NCBI GenBank assembly: GCA_003263845.1
Contig: JYJN01000078.1
Coordinates: forward strand, 1-64,000
Origin: Vibrio aestivus
GTDB taxonomy: Bacteria > Pseudomonadota > Gammaproteobacteria > Enterobacterales > Vibrionaceae
Length of the DNA: 64,000 nucleotides
Direction of reading: 5' to 3'
A program made the translations under genes and the position numbers. The notes beneath the pieces are model-generated. The model was not told the origin of the DNA. It made no database searches and worked only from the letters and a program-made list of their open reading frames with translations. Below, piece by piece: positions 42,548 to 53,967 of the stretch (position 1 is the stretch's first letter; each line of letters starts with the position of its first letter).

Positions 42548-43438
42548 TTATGGTGCGATATAGGTATCGCAGGCCATGTCCCACAGGGCTTTAACCAGTG
42601 GGTTATCTAACTGGGAACGCTTGCAACACACGCCAAGTTTGAACGGTTTTATCGAAGCGACTTTAAGCCGTTGAATCTTCTCTTTTACTGGGCTGTTGTT
42701 TATCACCACATCGGGTGCAATACCGACACCACAACCTAGCGCCACCATACTAACAATGGCTTCATGGCCAGAAACCTGAGCGTAGATAGTGGGCTTAATC
42801 TTCATCGTCTTAAACCACACGTTGGCGCGCTCTCGGGCTGTCCCTGATTCTGGCACGATGAAAGGGATGGATGACCAATCCGGTTTATCTTTTTGCAGTT
42901 CATCGGCAAAGTTACTTACGCCAATTGGCGCAATGACCGACAGTGGGATTTCACTGATGGTCTCAAACTCAATGCGAGCTGGGAGCTGTTCTGGCTGAGC
43001 GGAAATGGCAATGTCGACATCATCGGCAAGCACTTTACCTATCGCTTGTGCAGGGTCTCCGGTTGAGATCTTAAACTCAATCAAAGGGTGCTGAATTCTG
43101 AAATCAGACAGTAAGTCGGGCAGGTGACTATAGCTAGCAGTTACCGAGCAGAATAGGCGAATTTCACCTTTCAGTTCTTGCTCATTTCCATCGATTTGGG
43201 CGTTGTACTGTTGCCACTCAGACAGGATGCGCAATGCGACGGGAAGCAGCTTTTTACCTGCGGGGGTTAGTTCCACACTGCGGTTGTCACGCAAGAAAAG
43301 GCTTTGTCCAGTTTCCTCTTCTAACTTCTGGATCTGGCGGCTCAATGCTGAAGGGCTAATATGCATCGCCGAAGCGGTTTTACTGAAGTTCTTGCTATCA
43401 CACAGATGAATGAACATCTGCAGGTGTTTAATATTCAT
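42548..43438 (-). CDS. ilvY: LysR-family regulator IlvY
   Basis: IlvY activates ilvC when acetolactate or acetohydroxybutyrate accumulates. The 296-residue product has the N-terminal helix-turn-helix (NFSKTASAMHISPSALSRQI) and a LysR ligand domain with the E. coli-like EIRLFCSVTASYSHLPDLL. It is divergent from ilvC, with an inverted-repeat operator candidate at 43456. Confidence 0.94.
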   Translation of the reverse strand: MNIKHLQMFIHLCDSKNFSKTASAMHISPSALSRQIQKLEEETGQSLFLRDNRSVELTPAGKKLLPVALRILSEWQQYNAQIDGNEQELKGEIRLFCSVTASYSHLPDLLSDFRIQHPLIEFKISTGDPAQAIGKVLADDVDIAISAQPEQLPARIEFETISEIPLSVIAPIGVSNFADELQKDKPDWSSIPFIVPESGTARERANVWFKTMKIKPTIYAQVSGHEAIVSMVALGCGVGIAPDVVINNSPVKEKIQRLKVASIKPFKLGVCCKRSQLDNPLVKALWDMACDTYIAP

Positions 43439-43455
43439 AAATCGATCATCTTATG

Positions 43456-43470
43456 TTGCATAAATTGCAA
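43456..43470. promoter_or_regulatory. Candidate IlvY operator
   Basis: TTGCATAAATTGCAA is an inverted repeat with arms TTGCA/TGCAA. It lies 18 bases upstream of ilvY and about 110 upstream of ilvC. The form and position suit LysR-type autoregulation and divergent activation. Confidence 0.55.
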
Positions 43471-43580
43471 TAACTAATTGTGAATATATCACTTTAAGCA
43501 ACGAGTTGTCTGTTTTAGTATGAACTCATTCGGTACGAAGAGACCGACCTACATGGAACAATTTCAAAGGAGCGCCCGAT

Positions 43581-45065
43581 ATGGCTAACTATTTCAATAC
43601 CCTAAACCTACGTGAGCAATTAGACCAACTTGGTCGTTGTCGTTTTATGGACCGCGAAGAGTTCGCAACAGAAGCGGATTACCTAAAAGGTAAGAAGGTC
43701 GTAATCGTAGGTTGTGGCGCTCAAGGCCTTAACCAAGGTCTAAACATGCGTGATTCTGGCCTAGACGTGGCTTACGCTCTACGCCAAGCAGCGATCGACG
43801 AGCAGCGTCAATCGTTCAAAAACGCAAAAGATAACGGTTTTGAAGTAGATAGCTACGAGAAGCTAATCCCACAAGCAGACCTAGTGGTTAACCTAACACC
43901 AGACAAACAGCACACTAACGTTGTTGAGACGGTAATGCCGCTAATGAAAGAAGGCGCAGCACTAGGTTACTCACACGGCTTCAACGTGGTTGAAGAAGGT
44001 ATGCAAATCCGTAAAGACCTAACCGTTGTTATGGTTGCACCTAAGTGTCCAGGTACAGAAGTACGTGAAGAGTACAAGCGTGGCTTTGGTGTTCCAACAC
44101 TAATCGCTGTTCACCCAGAGAACGATCCAAAAGGTGAAGGTTGGGATATCGCCAAAGCTTGGGCTGCAGGTACAGGTGGTCACCGCGCTGGCTGTCTAGA
44201 GTCTTCATTCGTTGCAGAAGTTAAATCTGACCTAATGGGTGAGCAAACTATCCTATGCGGCATGCTACAAGCAGGGTCTATCGTTTCTTACGAGAAAATG
44301 ATTGCTGAAGGTATCGACCCAAGCTACGCAGGTAAACTTCTACAATACGGTTGGGAAACGATCACAGAAGCACTGAAATTCGGTGGCATCACGCACATGA
44401 TGGACCGTCTATCTAACCCAGCTAAAGTTAAGGCTTTCGAGCTTTCAGAAGAGCTAAAAGAGCTAATGCGTCCGCTATACAACAAGCACATGGATGACAT
44501 CATCACAGGTGAATTCTCAAGCACTATGATGGCAGACTGGGCAAACGACGACGCAAATCTACTAGGCTGGCGTGAAGAGACAGGTGAAACGGCATTCGAA
44601 AACTACCCAGCTGGCGACATCGAAATCGCAGAGCAAGAGTACTTCGATAACGGTATCCTTCTAGTAGCAATGGTTCGTGCAGGTGTTGAGCTAGCATTCG
44701 AAGCAATGACAGCGTCAGGCATCATCGACGAGTCAGCGTACTACGAGTCACTACACGAGCTTCCACTAATCGCAAACACGGTTGCACGTAAGCGTCTATA
44801 CGAAATGAACGTAGTAATCTCAGACACAGCAGAATACGGTAACTACCTATTCGCTAACGTAGCAACTCCGCTACTACGTGAGAAGTTCATGCCTTCAGTA
44901 TCAACTGACGTTATCGGTAAAGGTCTAGGCGAAACGTCTAACCAAGTAGACAACGCAACGCTAATCGCTGTAAACGATGCAATCCGTAACCACCCAGTTG
45001 AGTACATCGGTGAAGAGTTGCGTGGGTATATGACTGATATGAAGAACATCGCAGTAGGCGGCTAA
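43581..45065 (+). CDS. ilvC: Ketol-acid reductoisomerase IlvC (class II, long form)
   Basis: IlvC isomerises and reduces acetolactate or acetohydroxybutyrate in isoleucine and valine synthesis. The 494-residue length marks the long enterobacterial class. Visible are the NADPH-binding [20 protein letters not shown] with [31 protein letters not shown] and two catalytic domains. Codon use is strongly biased (CTA, GGT, AAC), as expected for high expression. AAGGAG lies upstream of the ATG. It is divergent from ilvY. Confidence 0.97.
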   Translation: MANYFNTLNLREQLDQLGRCRFMDREEFATEADYLKGKKVVIVGCGAQGLNQGLNMRDSGLDVAYALRQAAIDEQRQSFKNAKDNGFEVDSYEKLIPQADLVVNLTPDKQHTNVVETVMPLMKEGAALGYSHGFNVVEEGMQIRKDLTVVMVAPKCPGTEVREEYKRGFGVPTLIAVHPENDPKGEGWDIAKAWAAGTGGHRAGCLESSFVAEVKSDLMGEQTILCGMLQAGSIVSYEKMIAEGIDPSYAGKLLQYGWETITEALKFGGITHMMDRLSNPAKVKAFELSEELKELMRPLYNKHMDDIITGEFSSTMMADWANDDANLLGWREETGETAFENYPAGDIEIAEQEYFDNGILLVAMVRAGVELAFEAMTASGIIDESAYYESLHELPLIANTVARKRLYEMNVVISDTAEYGNYLFANVATPLLREKFMPSVSTDVIGKGLGETSNQVDNATLIAVNDAIRNHPVEYIGEELRGYMTDMKNIAVGG

Positions 45066-45093
45066 TTTTATTGCTCTAGAGCCTAAGCTCTTT

Positions 45094-45261
45094 GTTGGAA
45101 ATACTCATTTGCTAGCGCAAACTCCGTGTTTCCGCCTCGATCTTAAGCTCTAGAGCTTCAAAATCTTTAGGCAGAGTGTAGTTCTGATGTCGAAGGTGCT
45201 CATTTACTATCGTAAACTCCGTGTTACCTCCGCGAACTTAAGCTCTTAGCTGTGAAAATTG
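45094..45261 (+). repeat. Two diverged copies of a structured about 73-base repeat after ilvC
   Basis: Copy 1 is 45094-45166 and copy 2 is 45189-45261. They share CTCATTT, AAACTCCGTGTT and CTTAAGCTCT blocks. Each has a hairpin with a 4-base loop: TTTGC/GCAAA in copy 1 and TTTAC/GTAAA in copy 2. An outer pair GGAAA/TTTCC in copy 1 is replaced by GGT/ACC in copy 2. Compensatory changes indicate a conserved RNA or DNA structure. Confidence 0.65.
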
Positions 45262-45342
45262 AATCTGCGTCATTGCGTTAAAGCAACGCAGTAAGAACCC
45301 CAGATAGATGGGGTCAACAATACAAAAAACACAACATTAATG

Positions 45343-45376
45343 AAAAGGCTTGGTCGCCGTTGACCAAGCCTTTTTT
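45343..45376 (+). terminator. Strong terminator downstream of ilvC
   Basis: AAAAGGCTTGGTC and GACCAAGCCTTTTTT form a 13-base-pair stem with a T run. It lies 280 bases after the ilvC stop, beyond the repeats. Confidence 0.85.
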
Positions 45377-45405
45377 ATTTGTGTCGCGCCGTCTCAAATA
45401 GGTAT

Positions 45406-45435
45406 AAAAAAGCCGATGCAGTGGCATCGGCTTTT
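45406..45435 (-). terminator. Terminator of ubiK
   Basis: Read on the minus strand, AAAAGCCGATGC, CACT and GCATCGGCTTTTTT form the hairpin and T run. Confidence 0.82.
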
Positions 45436-45466
45436 GGCTGTTAGTTTGCTTGGAAAGCGTTTAGCA

Positions 45467-45718
45467 TTATTTGTCTGCTAGCTTGGCTTCTAGGTCGGCT
45501 AGTTTCTGTTCCATTTCTGTTAGCTTTTGGCGCGTGCGAAGTAGAACTTGAGTTTGTACATCAAACTCTTCGCGGCTTACCACGTCTAACTTGTTCAGTT
45601 GGCCCTGGATAACTTGGCGAACTTTCTGGTCAACATCTGCACCTAGCTCTTTGACAGGAGCAGGCATAGAGTCGTGAATTTGTTTAGCAATTTGCTCTAG
45701 TTTCTTTGGATCAAACAT
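45467..45718 (-). CDS. ubiK: Ubiquinone biosynthesis accessory factor UbiK (YqiC, BMFP family)
   Basis: The 83-residue protein begins [19 protein letters not shown] and has a C-terminal trimeric coiled coil ([22 protein letters not shown]), the BMFP/YqiC pattern. UbiK interacts with UbiJ, whose gene is at 26448, and supports efficient aerobic ubiquinone synthesis. Confidence 0.92.
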   Translation of the reverse strand: MFDPKKLEQIAKQIHDSMPAPVKELGADVDQKVRQVIQGQLNKLDVVSREEFDVQTQVLLRTRQKLTEMEQKLADLEAKLADK

Positions 45719-45823
45719 GTGGGCATAAACTCCTATTGTGTTAGCGCTATTCTATGAGAAGCTGCCGATAATGTCGCCTATTAATCGACAACTTACTGTA
45801 CGGGCTCAAATCTATGTTCAAAT

Positions 45824-45850
45824 AAAAAGGCCACCGAAGTGACCTTTTTC
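45824..45850 (-). terminator. Terminator of the vexRAB operon
   Basis: On the minus strand GAAAAAGGTCAC, TTCG and GTGGCCTTTTT form an imperfect hairpin with a T run, 40 bases after the vexB stop. Confidence 0.75.
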
Positions 45851-45888
45851 TTATTATTGTGCTGAGTCGTTTAATGTAACGTTATACG

Positions 45889-48800
45889 TTACTTGTTCTC
45901 AGCAAGCTCACGATGCGCCGCTTTCGCTTCATCAACACGTGCTAGCTTCTCTAAGTCTTTGTCTTCGACAAACACTGGCAGAGGCTTGTGTTTCTCAGCC
46001 AGGTAGCTGTAAATAACAGGCAGAACGAATAGCGTAAATAGCGTACCAATCGCAAGACCAGCAACGATAACAATACCGATACTAAAGCGCTGCGCAGCAC
46101 CCGCACCTGTTGCGTACATCAGTGGGATAAGACCCGCGATCATCGCCGCCGTTGTCATTAGGATAGGACGAAGGCGCACTTTCGCCGCTTCCATTACCGC
46201 GTCCATCTTGCTTAGTTTGTTGTGTAGTTGCTCTTCTTTCGCTACTTCACAGATCAAGATACCGTGTTTGGTGATAAGACCAACCAGAGTAATCAGACCG
46301 ACCTGAGAGTAGATGTTCATGGTCGCAGCACCCCATGCAAGCGCAATCAAGGCACCACAAATCGCCAGAGGAACCGACACCATGATAACCAGTGGGTCTT
46401 TAAGTGATTCAAACTGAATCGCTAGAACCAAGAAGATGATCGCTAGTGCCAAACCAAATGTCGCGTAAAGTGCGCTACCTTCGGTTACGTACTGACGAGC
46501 TTCACCCATGTAGTCATGGTTGTAGCCACTTGGCAGTTTCTCGCTAGCAATGTTCTCAAACCAAGCAATTGCATCACCCATTGCTGAACCTGGCGCAGGT
46601 ACCGCGCTACGGTCGCTGAGTTTAGCTGGTTGAAGTGAGGCAAAGAGCGCGGCTCTGCAACCACATCAATGGTGATCAAGCTACCTAGCGGTACTGCAGC
46701 ACCGTCAGCTGCTCGTACGTAGTAGTTGTTCATCGACTCTGGGTTGAGACGCCATTTACGCTCTACCTGCGGAATCACTTCGTACGAGCGACCATTCAGG
46801 TCGATACGGTTTACGTAACCGTCTGCCATCATTGTACTTAGCGTTAAACCAATGTCTTGCATGGTCACGCCATATGCGCCGGCTTTGTCTTTATCGATCT
46901 TGATTTTCATCGTTGCCGAATCGTAGTTCAAATCTAGATCAGAATAGACAAACATTGGCGATGCGTTGACTTCTGTTAGTACTTCGCTAGCAATAGTGAA
47001 TAGGCTTTCAAACGCATTTGGTGTTGTAATTACGAACTGAATCGGTAGACCAGAACCTGCACCAGGTAGCTCCGGCATCTGGAATGCGGTTACTGCCATA
47101 CCAGGTACATTACCGACAAGACCACCGACACGATTAGCCACTTCTGATTGGCTAGCTTCACGCTCACTCCAAGGCACCATAGAGGCGATACCAAATGCTT
47201 GGTTGGAGTTAGGCACACCCGTAAACACCTGAGCGAAGGCCACCTCTGGCTGAGCCGATAGGATGTTGTTTACATCGTTCATGGTATTTTGCATGAAGTC
47301 TAGGTTCGCGTTCGATGGCGCAGTACCCATTAGCATGATTACCCCTTTATCCTCGGAAGGTGCAAGTTCGCTAGGGATGAACTTGAATAGGTAGGTAAGC
47401 TAGCAAATACAATCACGGCGAACGCTAGAATCACAGGGCGATGTTGCATTACCGCTTTTAGCATTGCTGCGTAGCGATTGGTCATGCGATCTAGGTAGTG
47501 GTGAACCGTTTTCTCAAACTTGTTTGGTGCTTCGTTAGCTTTCAGCATTTTCGAGCACATCATCGGCGACAGCGTCAATGCCACGATACCCGATACAAAT
47601 ACCGCACCAGCAAGGGTTAAAGCGAACTCTTTAAACAGCGAGCCCGTAATACCACTCATTAGTGCGATTGGCGCGTACACCGCACCTAGGGTCAGTGTCA
47701 TCGAGATAACCGGTACCGCAATTTCACGTGTACCAATGATGGCTGCGCGGAATGGCGATTCACCGAGTTTGATATGACGGTCGACGTTCTCAAGTACAAC
47801 GATCGCATCATCCACCACCAAGCCGATGGCGAGTACCATTGCCAGTAGCGTCATCAAGTTCCAAGAGAAGCCCATGGCTTGCATCACCATCGCCACACCA
47901 ATCAAAGAGAGTGGGATAGTCACGATAGGGATGATTACTGCACGGAACGAGCCAAGGAATATGGTGATAACCACCAATACAATGACTGCCGCTTCTACAA
48001 TGGTCTTGATTACTTCATTGATCGACTCGTTAATCGCAATGGTTGAGTCGTACATGATGTTCATGTCGATGTTACTTGGAAGGTTGGCTTCTAATTGAGG
48101 GAGAAGCTCAAGGACGTCTGCTGCAATGTTGATTGGGTTAGCACTTGGCGCCGCGTTAATCGCTGCAACCACCGCTTCTTCGCCGTTTGCACTCGCACGA
48201 TACACGTCGTGGCTCTTCTCAAGCGTCACTTTCGCAATATCGCTTAGGCGAGTAACGTCCCCTTCATCAGAGCTGATAACCAGATTCTTAAGCTCTTCAA
48301 CGTTAGATACCTGAGTATCAGCGCTGCCGTTGTAAAGCACAAACTCACCGACAGCCTGGCCTGTCGCCGATTGATAGTTGTTGGCGTTAAGAACACCCAT
48401 CACATCCACAGCTGTCAGGCGAAGCGCTGCCATTTTGGCAGGGTCTAGCCAAATACGCAGTGCGTATTTCATACCACCATAGAGGTCGACTTTAGAGACA
48501 CCATTAACAGTGAATAACTGCGGGTTGATTACACGCTCAAGGTAGTCAGTGATTTGGCTAGATGACAACTCATCACTGGTGAAACCGATATACAGAACCG
48601 CAGTTGTCGAACCGGTCGACATGGTCACTGTTGGATCTTCTGACTCTTTCGGAAGCTGTGAGCGAACCGAGTTGGTTTTCGCCAGAATATCCGAAAGGGC
48701 AGCATTCGGATCGGTGTTAAGCTTCATGTTAACGGTAATGGTTGATTTACCTAATACCGATTGAGAAGTCATGTAGTCAATGTTGTCGGCCTGAGCGACC

Positions 48801-49009
48801 GCCTGTTCGAGAGGCTGAGTAATAAAGCCTTGAACAAGATCGGCACTAGCGCCGTAGTAGCTGGTTGTCACGGTGACAACCGTATTCGTCATTTCAGGGT
48901 ATTCACGAACCTGCATTTTGAAGATGGCCTGCATGCCGAGCAGGGCAATCAAAAAGCTGATCGATACCGCTAAAACCGGACGTTTAATAAAAACATCAGT
49001 AAAGCGCAT
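45889..49009 (-). CDS. vexB: RND efflux permease VexB, frame broken twice as sequenced
   Basis: This is the inner-membrane proton/drug antiporter of a tripartite RND pump. The repaired length is 1040 residues. The N-terminal helix VLAVSISFLIALLGMQAIF, proton-relay Asp pair in GLVVDDAIVVLENVDRH, and FSWNLMTLLAMVLAIG are intact. One base is lost near 47390 (ASLPT to LFKFIPSELAPSEDKG) and one near 46607 (NSATV to AVPAPGSAMGDAI). The gene order regulator-MFP-permease next to ubiK and ilvC is that of V. cholerae vexRAB, the main bile and detergent pump. The name rests on this synteny. Confidence 0.88.
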
Positions 49010-49020
49010 TACTTATCCCC

Positions 49021-50127
49021 TTACAGCATCGGTGTTTCAGCTGGTGGCGTCGTAGCATCGCTCTCAACCACTCGAACTTTCGCATCATTGCTTAAACGAA
49101 CTTGACCAGACGTTACGATTTGATCGCCTGGATTCACACCTTCTAGAATGTGCGCGATCTCTGCAGTGCGTTCGCCCACTTTAACCACTTGCTGCTTAAC
49201 GCGCGTTTCACCTTCAACTTCTGAAATCACGTAAACATTGTCACCGTATAGCGTAAAGGTGATCGCGGTTTGAGGTAGGGTTACTTGGTTTTCAAGCGTA
49301 GGCAGGATGATGTTAGCGCGAGCGAACATACCGCTTCGTAGCTGACCATCGCTGTTTGGAATGTCTGCCTGAACTTGGATCAAACCACTTTGGATGCTAA
49401 CTGCAGGTTCAATGGCTGAGATAGAGCCTTTGAATGTGCGGTTTGGATACGCGTCTACCAAGATATCCACCGATTGGTTGATTTTGATGCGAGAGATATC
49501 CGTTTGCGGTACCGTGAAGCGCAGGCGCATCACGCTGGTATCTTCTAAACGAACAATCTTAGTGCCAGATTGCAGGTATTGGCCTAGGTAAACATCACGG
49601 ATACCGACCACGCCTGAGAAGGGTGCTTTGATTTCGCGACGTTCAATCGAAGCTTTCAGGCTTTCAATGTCTGCTGACAGAGAGAAGAAGTTTGCTTCTG
49701 CTTCATCATAAGCTTCTTTAGAGATCGATCCTTTTTTATACAGGCCTTGGTAACGCTTGTATTTGGCTTCAGCGGCAGGGAGGCGAGCAGAGGCACTTTT
49801 AAGGTTAGCTCTTTCAACGTTGGAGTCGAGCTGAACCAGAAGTTGGTCTTCTTCAACTTGTGCACCAGACTGAAATGCGATGCGCTCAATCACACCACTG
49901 GTTTCGTTAGCGACGGTAACGCCTTGGTTTGGTTCAATGAAACCAATCGCCTCGATCACTGGCACCCAATCTACCGCTTCAACATCAATGGCGGTCACTG
50001 GGAACTCTGGTTCTGGACGGTTAGCTAAGTATTCAGCGATTTTTTGTTGTTTGAATAAATTGAAACCTATCACGCTGCCGAACAGAAGTACGGCGATAAG
50101 TAACATAAAGAAAGTCCACTTTTTCAT
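49021..50127 (-). CDS. vexA: RND efflux periplasmic adaptor VexA
   Basis: The 368-residue membrane fusion protein has an N-terminal anchor (FFMLLIAVLLFGSVIGFNLF) and barrel-sandwich halves (ANETSGVIERIAFQSGAQVEED and IKAPFSGVVGIRDVYLGQYL, each quoted in part). A helical hairpin lies between them and a C-terminal membrane-proximal domain follows. It links VexB to a TolC-type channel. It lies 11 bases before vexB and 18 after vexR in one operon. Confidence 0.92.
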   Translation of the reverse strand: MKKWTFFMLLIAVLLFGSVIGFNLFKQQKIAEYLANRPEPEFPVTAIDVEAVDWVPVIEAIGFIEPNQGVTVANETSGVIERIAFQSGAQVEEDQLLVQLDSNVERANLKSASARLPAAEAKYKRYQGLYKKGSISKEAYDEAEANFFSLSADIESLKASIERREIKAPFSGVVGIRDVYLGQYLQSGTKIVRLEDTSVMRLRFTVPQTDISRIKINQSVDILVDAYPNRTFKGSISAIEPAVSIQSGLIQVQADIPNSDGQLRSGMFARANIILPTLENQVTLPQTAITFTLYGDNVYVISEVEGETRVKQQVVKVGERTAEIAHILEGVNPGDQIVTSGQVRLSNDAKVRVVESDATTPPAETPML

Positions 50128-50145
50128 TCTGACTTGAACTCCAAG

Positions 50146-50727
50146 TTAGTGATTTATGATGGCGTCCCAACTGGCTTCCATTGCGGCATGCAATGCCTCA
50201 CCTTCCAGTTGATATAGACCCATTGATTGTTTTCGAGCAAGCACGACACTGGTTTCAAAACTTAAGCCAGCCAGCACAGGGTTTTCGAGCGGCTTAAAAA
50301 TGCCTTGTTCTTTTCCCTGTTCAAATAGCGTGTTGATTTGAGAAAACATCTCTTTCTCAAGCTTTTTGTTTTCTGGGTTGTGGGCACACGGTAAAGAGTC
50401 GTATTGCACACGGCTACTTAAGGTTGTTGAGCTAGATGAAGCCAACGTCCAAATATTCATCCACATAGTGCAGTAGCGCTCTTTCAAAGACATGTCATCA
50501 CGCAAACCCGCTTGCACACTGGTGGCAATACGTTTGACAACATGCAAACGGACTTCATCAAGAAGATGTTCTTTGTCTTCGAAATAACGATAGATGGTTC
50601 CTGCTGCAACTTTGGCTTCTTTAGCGACTTTCTGCATAGAAAGGCCTTGAAACCCAGATTCGGCGATCAGTTTTTCCGCAGCCTCAATAATCAAGGTGCG
50701 CTTATCATTAGATTTATCAGTTACCAT
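50146..50727 (-). CDS. vexR: TetR-family repressor VexR
   Basis: The 193-residue protein starts MVTDKSNDKRTLIIEAAEKL and has a TetR helix-turn-helix (LSMQKVAKEAKVAAGTIYRYF). The rest is a ligand-binding domain without recognisable sequence features. The ATG at 50727 is chosen over an upstream frame start because a perfect operator palindrome lies at 50742-50759, just before it. It is first in the operon with vexA and vexB and probably represses it. Confidence 0.9.
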   Translation of the reverse strand: MVTDKSNDKRTLIIEAAEKLIAESGFQGLSMQKVAKEAKVAAGTIYRYFEDKEHLLDEVRLHVVKRIATSVQAGLRDDMSLKERYCTMWMNIWTLASSSSTTLSSRVQYDSLPCAHNPENKKLEKEMFSQINTLFEQGKEQGIFKPLENPVLAGLSFETSVVLARKQSMGLYQLEGEALHAAMEASWDAIINH

Positions 50728-50741
50728 GAATGCATAATAAG

Positions 50742-50759
50742 TGAATGAACGTTCATTCA
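50742..50759. promoter_or_regulatory. Candidate VexR operator
   Basis: TGAATGAACGTTCATTCA is a perfect 18-base palindrome 15 bases upstream of the vexR start. Its TGAATGAA...TTCATTCA arms are typical of AcrR/NemR-like TetR operators. Confidence 0.75.
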
Positions 50760-51018
50760 TTATAAACCACAACTATGAATCCTATGCAACAATGTTTTGC
50801 GAAAGGTAAGAATTCTTTACATTGAGAAAAGTCGACATTGCGACTATCTACTATTGAGAGTCGTTGCTGTTCAGAGCACTTGTTATTGAGGCGGCTTGCT
50901 ATTGAAACGCATTACTATCGAAACAACTTACTTTTGAAGCGACTTACTTTAGAAACATAGCAATCTGATGAGGTCAGGACTATTATAGCCGCCAAGAAAT
51001 GACCAGACTGAGATCCCC

Positions 51019-53034
51019 ATGAAGCTAAACCCAAGACAAGATGAAGCGGTAAAATACGTCTCTGGCCCTTGCCTAGTGCTGGCGGGTGCAGGCTCGGGTA
51101 AAACACGCGTAATTACCAACAAAATTGCTTATCTGGTTCAGCAGTGTGACTACAAAGCTCGCAACATCGCGGCGGTAACCTTTACCAATAAGGCCGCACG
51201 CGAAATGAAAGAGCGTGTTGGTCAAACCTTGGGTAAAGCGGAATCGAAAGGTTTGATGGTCTCGACCTTCCATACATTAGGGCTCAATATCATTCGTCGT
51301 GAGTACAAAGCCTTGGGTCTAAAAGCAGGTTTCTCTCTATTTGATGACCAAGACCAAATGGCGTTGCTCAAGGAGTTAACAGAAAAGCAGCTCGATGGGG
51401 ACAAAGACCTACTTCGCCAACTGCTTAGCACTATTTCCAATTGGAAGAATGACATGTTAACCGCCGAGCAAGCGAAAGCGCGTGCTCAAGGAGAGCAGCA
51501 GCAACTATTCGCCTTCTGCTACGAGATGTATCTCAAGCAGATGAAGGCATATAACGCGCTGGACTTTGATGACCTGATTTCTCTTCCAGTGCTGCTGTTG
51601 CGAACCAATGAAGAGGTGCGTACTCGCTGGCAGAATCGTATTCGCTACTTGCTGGTGGACGAGTACCAAGATACCAACACCAGTCAGTATGAACTGGTTA
51701 AGCTGATTGTTGGTGAACGTGGCCGCTTAACGGTAGTTGGCGATGATGACCAATCCATCTATTCATGGCGTGGTGCTAAACCTCAGAACCTTGTGTTGCT
51801 TGGTGAAGATTACCCGAACCTGCGCTTGATTAAGCTGGAACAAAACTATCGTTCAACTAGCCGCATCCTGCGTGCAGCCAACATCTTGATTGCCAATAAC
51901 CCGCACGTATACGAAAAATCACTGTTCTCAGAGATCCCAGATGGTGAAAAGCTTAAAGTGCTGATGGCTAAAAATGAAGAGCATGAAGCAGAGCGGATTA
52001 CCGGTGAGCTAATAGCGCATAAGTTCTTAAATCGCACGGAATATCGAGACTACGCAGTGCTTTATCGTGGTAACCACCAATCACGCTTAATTGAAAAGTA
52101 CCTGATGCAAAACCGAGTTCCTTATAAGCTCTCGGGCGGTACTTCCTTCTTTGCGCGCGCGGAAATAAAAGACATCATGGCGTACCTTCGCGTGCTAGTG
52201 AACCCAGATGATGACAACGCCTTCTTACGTATTGTGAATACGCCGCGTCGAGAGATTGGCCCTGTGACGCTTGAAAAATTGGGTAGCTACGCCAACATGC
52301 GCGGTAAAAGCTTGTTTGACGCCAGTTTTGAAATGGGCCTTGAGCAGCACTTGTCGGGTCGAGGTTTAGAGAACCTGCGCCGCTTTACGCAGTGGATAGT
52401 CGCAATTGGCGATAACGCTGAACGTGGGAATACCGTGGAAGCGGTTCGTTCATTAGTTCGAGATATCAACTACGAGGATTGGCTCTATGAAACCTCGTCG
52501 AGTCCGAAAGCGGCCGAGATGCGTATGAAGAACGTGTCTGATCTCTACTCGTGGATTGTTGCTGACCTGGAAGGTGATAACTACGATAAAGAAGAGAAGA
52601 CACTAAAAGAGGTGGTGCAACGTCTGACTCTGCGTGACATGATGGAACGCGGAGAAGAAGAAGATGAAGCAGACGCGGTGCAACTGATGACGCTGCATGC
52701 ATCAAAAGGTTTGGAATTTCCTTACGTCTACTTAATGGGAAGTGAAGAGGGTATCTTGCCGCACCAAACCAGCATTGATGAAGACAATGTCGAAGAAGAG
52801 CGTCGCCTAATGTACGTAGGCATTACTCGAGCGCAGAAAGAGTTAACCTTTACCATGTGTAAAGAGCGCCGCCAGTTTGGGGAGTTGATTAAGCCAACGC
52901 AAAGCCGCTTCTTGGATGAGCTCCCCTTTGATGATGTGGAGTGGGAACAGAAGAAAAAAGCGGTATCGGCAGAAGAGCGTATGGAAAAAGGCCAAGCACA
53001 TATTGCCAATATACGGGCGATGTTTAAGAAGTAA
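51019..53034 (+). CDS. rep: ATP-dependent DNA helicase Rep
   Basis: Rep is a 3'-5' superfamily 1A helicase that helps replication forks pass obstacles. The 671-residue product matches E. coli Rep (673). Motif I is [12 protein letters not shown] (residues 21-32), motif [10 protein letters not shown], motif [18 protein letters not shown], motif [10 protein letters not shown], motif [16 protein letters not shown], and motif [16 protein letters not shown]. The C-terminal PcrA/Rep accessory tail is present. Confidence 0.97.
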   Translation: MKLNPRQDEAVKYVSGPCLVLAGAGSGKTRVITNKIAYLVQQCDYKARNIAAVTFTNKAAREMKERVGQTLGKAESKGLMVSTFHTLGLNIIRREYKALGLKAGFSLFDDQDQMALLKELTEKQLDGDKDLLRQLLSTISNWKNDMLTAEQAKARAQGEQQQLFAFCYEMYLKQMKAYNALDFDDLISLPVLLLRTNEEVRTRWQNRIRYLLVDEYQDTNTSQYELVKLIVGERGRLTVVGDDDQSIYSWRGAKPQNLVLLGEDYPNLRLIKLEQNYRSTSRILRAANILIANNPHVYEKSLFSEIPDGEKLKVLMAKNEEHEAERITGELIAHKFLNRTEYRDYAVLYRGNHQSRLIEKYLMQNRVPYKLSGGTSFFARAEIKDIMAYLRVLVNPDDDNAFLRIVNTPRREIGPVTLEKLGSYANMRGKSLFDASFEMGLEQHLSGRGLENLRRFTQWIVAIGDNAERGNTVEAVRSLVRDINYEDWLYETSSSPKAAEMRMKNVSDLYSWIVADLEGDNYDKEEKTLKEVVQRLTLRDMMERGEEEDEADAVQLMTLHASKGLEFPYVYLMGSEEGILPHQTSIDEDNVEEERRLMYVGITRAQKELTFTMCKERRQFGELIKPTQSRFLDELPFDDVEWEQKKKAVSAEERMEKGQAHIANIRAMFKK

Positions 53035-53064
53035 TATCTAAGTAACACCACAAAGCTAATACAC

Positions 53065-53096
53065 AAAAGGCTTGCTCAAAATGAGCAAGCCTTTTT
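53065..53096. terminator. Terminator between rep and cytochrome c5
   Basis: AAAAGGCTTGCTC and GAGCAAGCCTTTTT flank a 5-base loop between the convergent genes. Confidence 0.85.
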
Positions 53097-53142
53097 AATG
53101 TTCGGCATTATTAAATGACTGTATGTGGTCGATTTGAACGAC

Positions 53143-53565
53143 TTACAAGTCTTTAATCATGTGGTCGATGGCTGCGATAACTTCGTCATCAGAACAATCC
53201 ATACATGAACCACGTGCTGGCATCGCATTGAAGCCTTTGATTGCGTGGTCATTGAGAACATCACGACCTTGGGCAATACGTGGAGCCCAAGCGCCTGCAT
53301 CACCTGTCTTAGGTGCGCCAGCAACACCGGCGCCGTGACAAGCGGTACAGAACATACCATAAACTGTTGCACCATCGCGTGGGCCAGAAGGCTCAGCTGC
53401 GACAGGCTCCGCACCTACTAGGTAAACATCACCAACAGGCTTAATACGCTCAGCGATCGCGTCATATTCTTCTTGGCTAACATTGGCGGCAAAAGAGGCG
53501 GCTGAAAAAGTCACGGCTGCGACCAAAGCGGTTATTACTTTTCGAGACATATCCATTAAACTCAC
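53143..53565 (-). CDS. Cytochrome c5-type monohaem protein
   Basis: The 140-residue product has a signal peptide (VITALVAAVTFSAASFA) and one haem site, CTACH, in MFCTACHGAGVAGAPKTGD. A second Cys pair, SCMDCSD, near the C-terminus fits the disulfide of c5 proteins, and NAMPARG supplies the axial Met. GTG at 53565 is taken as the start, with AGGA 7 bases upstream. It acts as a periplasmic electron carrier. Confidence 0.93.
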   Translation of the reverse strand: MSLMDMSRKVITALVAAVTFSAASFAANVSQEEYDAIAERIKPVGDVYLVGAEPVAAEPSGPRDGATVYGMFCTACHGAGVAGAPKTGDAGAWAPRIAQGRDVLNDHAIKGFNAMPARGSCMDCSDDEVIAAIDHMIKDL

Positions 53566-53844
53566 TTTACGTTCCTGAAGGTAAGTACGTGCTTACCTAA
53601 TTATTAGAGTGTCGAATTGATTTTAGCTTATCGCTGTTAAATCAATGTAAATAATGGGTGATTATATCCTGATAACTTGTTGCAATAAACAGCAAGTTAG
53701 CGGAGGTTGGGGAGTTATCACTCGTGAAATAGGTCTTTGTCACACTTTAATCGTTGAAAAAGGCACCAAACAGTAAAAAAAGTTGAAAAAGTACTAGACG
53801 ACATAGTGTGATATACGTATTATTCCCATCCGCCGATAGGGCAT

Positions 53845-53921
<77 letters not shown>

Positions 53922-53967
53922 TCCGGATGCTTGCATAAGTAAGTGAAATATTGGCGAAAGAAAAAAT

